Positions 24,632 to 36,143 of a DNA stretch of 64,000 nucleotides are shown piece by piece. The DNA is from Anaeromyces robustus (taxonomy: Eukaryota > Neocallimastigomycota > Neocallimastigomycetes > Neocallimastigales > Neocallimastigaceae): positions 98,501 to 162,500 of the forward strand of contig MCFG01000079.1 in the NCBI GenBank assembly GCA_002104895.1, read 5' to 3'. A model generated the notes under the pieces. The model worked only from the letters and a program-made list of their open reading frames with translations, was not told the DNA's origin and searched no databases. Within the stretch, counting starts at the first letter, position 1. The number at the start of each line of letters is the position of its first letter. A program made the position numbers and the translations under genes.

Positions 24632-25849
24632 ATATTTATAATCTTTATATTTATAATCTTTGTTTATTGTCTATATGTATGTTTTTTATATGTAATTAAT
24701 TGTCTTTATTAATAAATTATTTTTATTATAAATATATACATTTTTTTTATATTTTTTCATAATATTAAAGAATATAATGAAAAAAAAGATATAATTTATA
24801 ATTTTATAACATAATATTATACTATTTTTTAAAACTCGATATTATATATTATATATAAGAGTAATATAAGCCTTTATGAATAATTATAAAATTATTAATA
24901 AGTAAGCTTTTGAATAAATTTTTAAATAAATAAAAAAAAAAAAATTCATCTGTAAATAATAAAAATACGATATAAAAAAAATTTTTTATACTTAAATGAA
25001 AAAAATATATATATTTTATATTTGATATTTAATATTTTCTTTTTTTATCACTATTTTTTATATTATTATTTCTTTTTTCCTTTACATATATATATATTAA
25101 TTTTTGTATTTGTATTTATTATAATAAATGTTTTCATTATAACTTTCAAAAAAAAAACAAAATATTATTAATTTAGTTCTAAATATAACTTTAAATAAAA
25201 TTATTAAAGTTATTTTAAAAGTTTTAATAAATTTTCTTTTAATGTCGACTATTTTTTTTTTTGTTTTTTTAATATTTATTAATATATTATCATAATTATT
25301 ATATCTTTTATTTTTTAATATATATGTACAGATATTAAACATATCTATTAACAGTCAGTTAATTGGGTTTAATATTATGTCAACTTTATTAATATATTTT
25401 TATGATAAAGAGTTACAAATATTTAAATTATGTAAATTACATGCTTTTATATTCATACAATGTGGCTCATACATTATATTTAATACAATACATTTTAATA
25501 CATTTAACACATATTCTAACAATATCTGTACATTTATCATTAATATATTAAATATATAAAGATTATTTATAAATAAATAAAAAAAAAAAAAAAACAATCA
25601 TAAAGATCAAATATTAAGGTTTAAGAAAGATAATTAAAAATGAAAACTTCATTATTAACAAGATCAATAAGACTATTATAAAATTAATTAATATCTATAT
25701 ACATATATGTATAATTAAACTGTTTTTATTATAATATTAGTATATATTATAATAAAAATAATTTATAAATAAAGACAATTAATTACATATAAAAAGCATA
25801 CATCTAGACAATAATAAACAAAGATTATAAATATAAAGATTATAAATAT
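24632..25849. mobile_element. Possible non-autonomous element with about 108-bp terminal inverted repeats
   Basis: Segment 24632-24739 and segment 25740-25849 are inverted copies of each other with only a few mismatches and indels. The shared core reads ATAATCTTTATATTTATAAT, then CTTTGTTTATT, GTCTA(G/T)ATGTATG, and TTTTTATATGTAATTAATTG. The 1-kb interior has no recognisable transposase. Just outside the left arm is a separate 16-bp hairpin (24599-24637). A degenerate MITE-like or solo-TIR element is the simplest reading. Confidence 0.55.
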
Positions 25850-26071
25850 ATTTATATCATTTATAACAATTTTAAAGAAAAAACAAAAATAATTATATTA
25901 ATGTAAAGCAGAAAATTCTTGTCCAACAAATTACCTTCAGAATTTTATATAATAATTATATATCTTTATCTTTTATTTATAGAAATTGAAAAAGATTAAT
26001 ATAAAAATTTATAATCCATAATATTATTATATAATTTGATTCGAATTTTTATACAATTTATGATTATATAA

Positions 26072-26900
26072 ATGCAATTATTTTATAACTATAAATAAAA
26101 CTTTAACTACTAATAATATAAATTAATATTCAAAATAATAATAATATATAGAACAGGAAAAAAGACATATTAAATTATAATATTATAATATTATATATCT
26201 TTATATATAAAGAATATACCAAACAGAGAAAATAAAATGATTATTGGCTTTTTATTTTAACACAAAGTTATTTTTATATGATTATTAAATATTAATATAT
26301 TATTTAATATTATTTTTAAGGTCCAATTATTATTTCTATAACTTCTTTTTTTAAAATCTATTATTATTAAATGCAATTTTTTATGTCATAAAAAAAGAAA
26401 ATGATGGACAGTTTTATTACTAATTCTATACTTTATGAATAGTAAAATATTGATACTAATAAAAATAAATATAATTTTAAAAAAAGGAAAAAAGTAATAT
26501 TAATTTATAATATAGTAATATAAAAAGAAAATACCAAAAGAGAAAAAAAAATATTTATTAGTTTTTTCTATAAATTGAAATCTATATATATGATTTTTAG
26601 AAAATCATAAATATAGATTTCTTTTTTTATTAAATTATGCTAATAATTATAATTCAAATAGTTATTTATTTATTAATTATTATTAAATGCAATTTTATAT
26701 ACATCATAAAAGAAGAAAAAATAAAATATAATATTTTTTTTATTACTAATTATAGTAAAGTTAGTGTATATATATAGAACAGGAAAAAAGAATTATTAAT
26801 TTATAAAAGTGTTATATAAAAAGAATATATCAAAAAAACAAAACAGTTTTATAACTAATTTCTAACTTAACACTAGTTTTATTTAAAATAGTATTTTCAA
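26072..26900. repeat. Degenerate tandem repeat, about 300-bp unit, three copies
   Basis: The motif ATGCAATTTT followed by a (C)ATAAAA block occurs at 26072, 26371 and 26687. Each copy is followed by a GGAAAAAAG...AATTTATAA...AATATACCAAA(A/C)AGA block near 26156, 26486 and 26782. The copies are heavily diverged but keep the order of their blocks. Confidence 0.6.
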
Positions 26901-27077
26901 AACTTTCTATAAATAAAAAGTAATAATAGTAATCACAATAAAACAAAAAAGATATATAAAAATTTATATTAGTTTAAATTAGATCAAATTGTATTTAATT
27001 TCTTTTTTCTTTTTAATTTTTTTAATATAATTTTTTTTTATTTTGCTTTTTTTATATTGAATATATCAATAAATAAA

Positions 27078-27348
27078 AAAATATAATAATAATAATAAAT
27101 AATAAATAATAATGAATAATAGTAAATAATAATAAATGATAAATAATAATGAATAATAATGAATAATAATAAATAATATTAAATAATAATAATAATAATA
27201 ATAATAAATAATATTAAATAATAATAATAATAATAATAGTAATAATAATAAATAATATTAAATAATAATAATAATAATAATAATAAATAATAATAATAAA
27301 TAATAATAAATAATAATAAATAATAATAAATAATAATAAATAATAATA

Positions 27349-27382
<34 letters not shown>

Positions 27383-27435
27383 AATAGTGAATAATAATAA
27401 AAAAAATAATGAATAATAATAATAAATAAAAATTA
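27078..27435. repeat. AAT/AATAAAT microsatellite
   Basis: A near-continuous array of AATAAT and AATAATAAAT with occasional AGTAAT or GAATAAT interruptions. A sub-block of (AAATAATAAT)n lies at about 27285-27350. Confidence 0.9.
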
Positions 27436-28064
27436 TTATAAAAATTAAAATAAAAGTAATTAATAATAGTTTATTTATATATATTTAAATATGACAATTA
27501 AATGTTGACTGTATATTAATATTTGATGAAAAAAAAATATATAAATCATGTTAAAAAATATATATATATATATATTTATATATATATTATATAATTAAAT
27601 TTAATTTATTAAGTCTAAAAAAAGAGAACTTCTCATTTGTTACAATTATGCTAAGTAGACACTAATTAAGAAACAAAAAATTAGTTACACGTGGTTATCA
27701 AAATGGTTACATTTTTAATTGCATTTATTTATTGAATATAAATCTTAATATTAGTATTCAAATAAATAATACAATTTTTTAACCTATACAATAATGGATA
27801 ATAAAATAACATGATAATAAAATCAAAATTAACTTTTAATTTTGATGTTATTAATAAAATTAAATTATTAATATAATTTTAAAAATAAATTATCCAAATT
27901 AAATCTCCATTAGTAATAATATATTAGAAATTCATATATTATCATATATTATTACTTTTTAATATGGAAAAAATGTTTTTTTTTTTTTTTACTAAATCTT
28001 TTTTTTTTTATTAAAACTTTTATTATTAAAATATACATAGTCTATATATCATAGTTATAGTCTA

Positions 28065-28290
28065 AATAAAATAATTGAATATAAATTTATTATACATTTA
28101 ATATATATATTTATTAAGTGTATTTTTTTTTAGTAGTCTTAATTAACATTAAATAATAACTATAGAATTCTATTTAAATTATGATAAGCATATTTAAAAA
28201 AAGAAATGTCAATAAAAATTTAATTTAATAATCTATTTTTTTAAATATATATATTAAATGTATAATAAATTTATATTCAATTATTTTATT
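28065..28290. repeat. Perfect 49-bp inverted repeat with 128-bp spacer
   Basis: Arms 28065-28113 and 28242-28290 are exact reverse complements, with a core of AATAAAATAATTGAATATAA. The spacer has no obvious coding content. The pair could be a small MITE-like element or a recent inverted duplication. Confidence 0.93.
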
Positions 28291-29736
28291 GATATATTAA
28301 TATTAATATTTGATTCTTATATTTATATATAATTGTGTTAAAAGTATGGAAAAAATATATATATGTATATTTTTTTATTAATTAATTTTTTATTCCATAA
28401 TTGAAAAAAATTATCCTTAAAATATTGTATTGTAATAACATCTTTTTTACTTGATCAATAAGATATATTTATAATAATAAATGTTAGAAAAAAGAATTGT
28501 AATATATATTGTACAGTCTTCTATAAAAATCTTATTTATATAGTGTTTTTTTATAACTAAAATAAATAATATATCTGTTTAATACTTAATAATATAATAA
28601 TATATAAAAGAAGAAGAATTGTATAAATAGTCACCTATCGTTTTTATATTTATTTTTGTATCGATTAATTTAATTTTATAAAAAAAAATTTAATTTTTTA
28701 TATATTAATATAGAATTCATTTTCTAAAATAATATTATTAAAGTTTTAATTTAACTTCACTATAATAATTGTATTAATTATTAATAATTTTATGGAAAAA
28801 TTATAAAAAATTTTGACTTATTTAATTTTTATATATTTTAAAGAGAATACAAAGAGAAGAGTAAAATGATGATTATAGTAATTAATAATTAATAAATGTA
28901 AATTGTATTAATAGATTAATTATAATATATATTATTGTAATATTAATATAATATATATAAAGAAAGTAATAATTAATTTGGATCGAATTTATATATATCT
29001 TTAACAATTTTTTATATAATAGTAAAGAAAAAGTCGATTAAATATAATTACTTTGATATAGTATAATACATTTAACTAAAGATTAATATATTAATTAAAA
29101 ATTATTTTATATTAAATTATTATTAAAAAAAAAAAAAATAGTATCAATAATAAGATTATATTATATATTAAAAAAAAAGTATATATATATATATAAAAGA
29201 AATTAACCGAGGATTAATTTTCATTTAGAGTTTATTAATTATATTTTTTTTTATAAAATAACATGATTTTAAATATTAATATTATTTGAGTATTTTTTAT
29301 TTTATTTTTATTTCATTAATAATGATACTTAAATTATATAGAATTTTAGAAGCTTTTTTTTTTTTTTTTTTAATGTTAAAAATTTATCCTTGATTAAAAA
29401 AGCTTAATTTACAGATTAATTTAAAATATTTTAAAACTATTTTTTAATGTAAATGAAAAAAAAAAACAAAAAATATATATATATATATATAATAAAGAGA
29501 AAAAATATATTTTTATATATTAAATAACTATATAAATATAATAGAGAAATGATTAAATATTAATAAGAGTTATAACAAAATGAAGTAATAAAATGAGTAA
29601 ATGATTATATAATATATAATAAATAAAATTAGTTACTTAATAATATTTTTTTAAAAAATAAATTCATCTATAAAAATAAATACTCCAATATATAAATTTT
29701 AATAATTAATTTTTATATATTAACCTTTTTTTTTTT

Positions 29737-29767
<31 letters not shown>

Positions 29768-30168
29768 GAAAAAAAAGAAAAAAAAGAAAGAAAATATTGT
29801 ATATATTAATTTCATTTATTTAATTATGAAGAACTAATAAAAAGCTTGAATTAAAAATATATTTTATATATTTTTAATATTCATTTTATCTTTCAAAGAA
29901 TTTTTAATTTCTGTTAATAATTTAATAATGGATAATATTGATAATATTGGATAATAATGGAAAATTAAAAAAGAAGGTTAAATTAAAAAAGGATAATATT
30001 ATAATTAATTAATTAATTAATTAATTAATATATAAAAAAATTTTTCATATATAAAAAAAAAAAAAAACTACTGAAAAAATTTCATCTTGATTAAAAATTA
30101 ATGTTAATTGAAATAAAATAACATAAACACATACATTACAAATATATAAAAAAAAGAGTTATTAAGAA

Positions 30169-30355
30169 TATATCATCTTAAAAGATATATTTATACTATT
30201 AGAATTAACTTCATATATCATCTTAAAAGAAACATTTATTAATTGGTTTTATATATCATCTTAAAAAATATAATTATATTATTTGGTTTTATATATCACT
30301 TTAAAAGAAACATTTATATTAATTGGTTTTATATCATCTTAAAAAATAATACTTA
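30169..30355. repeat. About 40-bp degenerate tandem repeat, five copies
   Basis: TATCATCTTAAAAGA-type units start at 30171, 30216, 30254, 30294 and 30332. Several end with AATTGGTTTTATA. Confidence 0.85.
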
Positions 30356-30450
30356 ATATTATAAGAAAAATAAGTATTTATTTTATTATACGCAATTATA
30401 TAAATAGATATACAGACAGTAATAATAAAGTAAAATTAATACAAAAAGTG

Positions 30451-31054
30451 TTATAGATATATATAAAATGTATTATATATAATATAAATATTGTATTTTT
30501 AAAAATATTTAGATGTTATAGATATATAAAGTGTATTATATATATAATATAAATATTATATTTTAAAAATATTTAGGTGTTATAGATATATATAAAATGT
30601 ATTATATATAATATAAATATTGTATTTTTAAAAATATTTAGGTGTTATAGATATATATAAAATGTATTAGATCTTAATATTTTTAAAAATACTAAACAAT
30701 ATTGTTTAGTATTTTTAAAAATATTAAGATCTATGTTATAGATATATATAAAATGTACTATATATAATATAAATATTGTATTTTTAAAAATATTAGATGT
30801 AATAACTTTATATTATATATAATTATAAGATTAATTTATCCTTTGTTTTTTCTTTTTCTTTTTTTTTTTTTTTTTTTTATTATATATAATATAAATATTG
30901 TTTAGTATTTTTAAAAATATTTAGATGTATGTTATAGATATATATAAAATGTATTATATATAATATAAATATTGTTTAGTATTTTTATAAATATTTAGAT
31001 GTAATAACTTTATATTATATATAATTATAAGATTAATTTATCCTTTTTTTTTTC

Positions 31055-31080
<26 letters not shown>
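30451..31080. repeat. About 64-bp tandem array with second-order duplication
   Basis: Units of GTTATAGATATATATAAAAT, then GTATTATATATAATATAAAT, then ATTG(TTTA)GTATTTTTAAAAATATTTAG recur from about 30451, 30515, 30577 and 30641, again from about 30734, and near 30935. A larger block that ends GTAATAACTTTATATTATAT and then TAATTTATCCTTT plus a CTTTTT tract is present twice (about 30799-30878 and 31002-31080), so the array also duplicated as a block. Confidence 0.85.
30668..30733. repeat. Perfect 66-bp palindrome
   Basis: Two 33-bp arms meet with no loop at 30700/30701 (left arm starts TAGATCTTAATATTTTTAAA). The palindrome sits inside the 64-bp array and looks like a head-to-head joining of part of one unit. 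Confidence 0.95.
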
Positions 31081-31088
<8 letters not shown>

Positions 31089-32793
31089 GAGATAAAGAAA
31101 TTTTTCCACGGTTAAAAAATTAAACACTTAATATATATTTATTTGTAATGTATATTTAATATAATTAAGTATGAAAAACGAATAAAAACTTTATAAAGAT
31201 AATTTTAATTAAAAATATATGGGCTTTTAAATATATATCAAAATAAAATAATTTAAATAAATAAAAAAAAAAAAAAAAAAAAAAACATGAACAGTAATGT
31301 ATTTATGAATTTTAATATATTAATCAATTTAAAATGTTCTAATAAAAACATTTCAAAAAAGATAATTCGAATAAATAATCTAATATTAAACTTTATGTAT
31401 TATTATATAAAAGTCCAATAAAAAAAAGGAAAAAAGAAAAATAAGGTAAAAAAAAAAAGAAAAAGAAAATTATGTATAATATTTATATTATATTTAAATT
31501 AATATAATTTTTATTAATTATAATTTTTGCTTTTTTATCTTTAATTAACCGATTAATAGAAAAAATAAGTAAAAAAAAAAAAAAAAAATAAAGATTATAT
31601 ATTAAGATATTTAATTAACTAATTAATAAAAAAAATAATTAAAAAAAAATAAAGATTATAATTAAAACATTGAATTAACCGATTAAAAGATAAAAGGATA
31701 AGTAAAAAAAAAAAAATAATAAATGTTTTAATATATATATTAATAAATAATAAATAAACTAATAGAAAGATATATATAAAAAAAGATTAATTTATATTAC
31801 TAATATATATTTAATAAACTTTTTATATGATATTAAAAAGATATATGAATGTTATAAGAGAAAAAAAAAAGATTTCCAATATTAATAATATATTAAATAT
31901 ATTAAATTATCCTTATTATACCGTGAAAAAATAAGTTAAAATATTTTTTATTAATTTATATATGGTTAAAGTTATTTTAAAATCTAATTTTAATACTTAG
32001 AAAAAAAAAAGTAATTCATATAAATATTAATATATTAATCGAATTTTAAAAGTATATAATTATATTTATAAATTCATAAATTATAAAAAGATGATTATAT
32101 TTAATTGTTTTATTAATTAAATTTATTTCAAAAAAAAATATTTTATTTAAGTTTTATTTTTTTATAAAATTTTTTAGATTTTTTATTAATAAATAAAATT
32201 TGTTTTTTGACTTTTGTCATTACCAATATTTTCTTATTTTATATTTATAATTGTTATATTTAAATATAAAATTGATATATATATATTTAGTTTTATATAT
32301 TTTAAATTTAGATTTAATAATACATTTATTCATAATTAATGAATTATCCAATTAAATAAATTAATATATAATAATAACATTTTTTTTATTTTATTATATT
32401 ATTAAAGTTTTTTATTTTATTATATTATACTATTTTCAACATTTTATGTTTTCCTTTTATATATAAAAATTTTTTTATAAATTCACCATTTTCCCTTTTT
32501 TAAAACTTTTTTTTTTTTTTCTTTTTTTTTTTTTTTATTATTATTATTATTTAAAAAATAAAGTCATTTAAATAATAAATTTACAAACAAACACAATCAA
32601 TAAAAAAGTTAAAGTTAAAAAATAATATTAAAAAATATTATAATATAAAAAATAATGAAAAAATAATGAATTTTATATAATCATATTAGGAAAAAATGTA
32701 TTATATTAGATAGCTACATAGCAACAGTAATAATAATAAAAATAAAAAAAAAAAAGAAAGAAATAATTTATATAGAATAATTATATAATTATG

Positions 32794-33513
32794 AAATTTT
32801 AATATTTAATTAATAGAATAATAAATTTTTAATAGTTTTAGTTAAAAATATTTTATATATTTATATATTATATTTTTATAATAATATTCTATTAATATTA
32901 TATCTTATAAGATATAAAATACAGAAGAAAAAAAAAGAAACAATAATTTTATTTTTTATATATTTTAATAATATATAATATTTAAAAAAAAAAAGCAAAT
33001 CAAGAAGTTGATATAAATACTTCAATAATAATAATAATAAAATAAATAGTAAAAAGGAAAAATAACAGGATAATTTATATAATACGGGATTTGTACAGGA
33101 TAAAATATTTAATACAGGAATATTAAAAAAAAATTATATTGTAGGGATTTTATTATACCTTAATAATATTAATATTAGGCATAATATATATATTTTTTAA
33201 AAAAGGAAATAAAGAAAAAGGAAAGTTTATTATCGTAGTATTAGACATTAAAGAATTCAATAACAAAAACGAAATCAATATATAAAAAAAATAATATTTT
33301 ATTACAACTATATATATAAAAGGAAAATAATAATAATTATATATATTTTTTTTATTTATAAAAAATTTTTAATAGTATAAGAAAAAATAAAGAAAATAAA
33401 AAATTAAAAATTAAAAATAAAAAATAAAAAATAAAAAAAATAAAAAATAAAAAATAAAAAAAAAAAAAAATAAATAAAAAAAAAATAAAAATAATAAAAT
33501 AATAATAAAATAA

Positions 33514-33561
<48 letters not shown>

Positions 33562-33656
33562 AAAAAAAAAACTTAATAATTAAAATAAAATAAAATAAAA
33601 TTAATAATAATAAAATTTTAAAAATAAATAAAAAATTTTAATAAACAAAAATAAAA
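32794..33656 (+). promoter_or_regulatory. ATG-free, A-rich stretch before the kinase start: probable long 5' leader
   Basis: The last + strand ATG before the kinase start is at 32791. The next 863 bp contain none. The final 250 bp are mostly A with (AAATA)n and (ATA)n runs. Absence of upstream ATGs is expected if all or much of it is transcribed leader. Low G content also lowers the expected number. Confidence 0.4.
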
Positions 33657-35246
33657 ATGTATAATAATGATGGATATAATAAAATAATAATTGAAAGAAA
33701 AAAGGGTATATTTAGTAAAATTTTTTCTCAACGAAAAAAGAGATTAAATGGAAGCAAAGATGTAGGAATTCAATATATGATACCCTATCCTCCAATCCTT
33801 TCATCGGCAAAGCAGGTATCTCAATCTTCTATTACAAGTAGTACTGGTAGTAATAATTCTCTTGGTCGTGTTTCACAAGTTGAAAATATTGATATCCTTA
33901 TTAGTCCTTCAACTGCTACTCTTAATACTGGAATTGTAGAATCTTCTCTTTATTTAAACTCGGATCCTATAACGGAAAAGAAAACAAATGCTAATGTTTT
34001 ATATCAAGGAAATACTTTCCAAGCTAGTACTAGTATAATTGATGGTAATATTAGCACTGCTACCATTTCTAATAATAATGATGAAAATAGTAGTGATAAT
34101 AATAATAATAATAGTAATAATAATAATGATAATAATGATAATAATAATAATAATGATAATAATGTTAACAATGAGAATAAGAACCTTCATAAATCAGAAT
34201 CACTTCCAACTTCATATTATTTATTATTTAATAACAATAATAAAAGTCATTCTAGTACTGAAAATTTTAAAAAATATTTAAAATCCTTAGCTCATTCTAG
34301 AAAACATAATAAAACATATATATCTGTTAGTACTGTTACTCCAACTCTTAAAAAAGATGTTAATAGTCTTCCAAATATTACTAATACTTCTAATTTTTCT
34401 TCTACCGCATCTATTACAACCCCTATTCAAATTTCTCAACCTCAATTAAGTCAAACAAGTCTTAATATTAGTGGTACTAGTCCATCTACAGTTTCAACTT
34501 CAGTAACTACTTCAGTAGTAACTACAAATAATAATGATAAAAATGAAACTATTTCTTTACCTGAATCTCATCGTCATCATCGTCATAGTGATCATAAAAT
34601 TGCCTTAGAAAGAATTATTTCAAAACTTAAAAAAGTTCAAACTCTTCATAGTACACATGATGAAAAATTAAAATTAAAAGAATCGAATGTAAATAAAGAA
34701 AATAATAAGAAAGAGAAAAAGGAACAAGATAAGAAAAAAGAAAATGATAAAGAAAAAGAAAAAAATAAAGATACTGAAAAAGAAAAAGAAAAAGAAAAAG
34801 AAAACCATTACTTATTAAAATTAAAAATATTAAAAGAAAAACATAATATTAAACATGAAAGTAAACATGAGAATAAAAATATAAATAAATATTTCAGTTC
34901 ACATAATAATGGAAAAGGAATGCCTTCTAAACATTCTACAAATAAAAAAGTTCAATCTAATTCTTCTTTAAATCATTGGAGATCTTTATCCAGTAAAAAA
35001 ACTACTCTTTCATCACATTCTCTTTCTTCTAATCATTCCTTCATAAATACTTCCTTTTCATCATCTAAAGGTCATGAAATGATACCTAGACATAAAAATA
35101 TTTCTGTTCATTCTAATTACAGTAAAATTGCTTCTATTGATTATAGTAATAATCACCTTAATGAAGATAAATTCTTTCATAAATCTTCTTCATTTAATCA
35201 TAATCATAAAAATTACATTAATAATAATATAAATAACAACAACAAC

Positions 35247-35278
<32 letters not shown>

Positions 35279-35309
35279 TAATAATAATAATATTAATAAT
35301 AATATTACT

Positions 35310-35393
<84 letters not shown>

Positions 35394-36090
35394 ATTAATA
35401 ATATTAATAATAATATTATTAATAGTAATATTAATAATAATAAAAATATAAAATCCAATTTAGCTAATTCTTCCAGTAATATACCAAATTCCGAAATGAG
35501 CTTTAATTCGGATGATACCTTAACTGGATCACAATATATGTCTCAAACTTTATCTCAAAATTATAAAACCATAAATAAAACAAGTTCCTCTGTCCAAATA
35601 TATGATAGTAACAGTACTATTCGTAATAATAAAAGTAATACTACTTCACAAGAAGAATTAAATGATTTAGAAAATACCCTTAATAATTTAAATATTAATG
35701 AAAATCGTCCAATAATTACTAAGCAAGATTCTATTTCTATAGCTGTTACTAGAACTAGTTCACAATCAAATATAAAATCAAATTCTCTTTCTACTTCAAG
35801 ATCACCATCACCTTTAGCAAGTAGTAATTCAAATCTACATGTTCCACCAGCAGTAAGTAATACTAGTAGTAAAAGATCATCAATAACTTATTTAATTCCA
35901 GAAAAAGTTTCAAAATCAAGTTCTATAACTATTAATAAACCTAAAAATAGTAATAATAATGCTCATGTCAATATATCAACATCATATGATTCAAATAAAT
36001 CACATGAATTAAGTCATAGTTCTGCTTCTACAACTAACACTACTAATACAACAATCAGTAATAATATATCTAATGTTAATAATAATAATA

Positions 36091-36143
<53 letters not shown>

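Larger units (their letters stand above)
23676..33656. other. 10-kb gene-free region between divergent genes
   Basis: CDC50 copy B (-) and the kinase gene (+) diverge from this stretch. I found no open frame with protein-like composition, no splice-linked exon series and no tRNA. It holds several structured repeats listed separately: long inverted repeats, degenerate tandem arrays and a 66-bp palindrome. It also has T/A microsatellites and, at its right end, an A-rich ATG-free stretch before the kinase start. Confidence 0.6.

Noticed and set aside
25377-25597. Overlapping 60-65 residue open frames on both strands
   Set aside because: Short, Ile/Asn/Phe-rich and within the spacer of the inverted-repeat block; no motif or exon chain.
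23676-33656. tRNA genes or a CRISPR-like array in the desert
   Set aside because: No GTTCRANYC-type T-loop or cloverleaf was found by eye. The repeats lack unique spacers of even size, and the genome is eukaryotic.
35213-35458. Leu/Ile-only open frame on the - strand
   Set aside because: It is the antisense of the poly-Asn AAT tract of the kinase gene.
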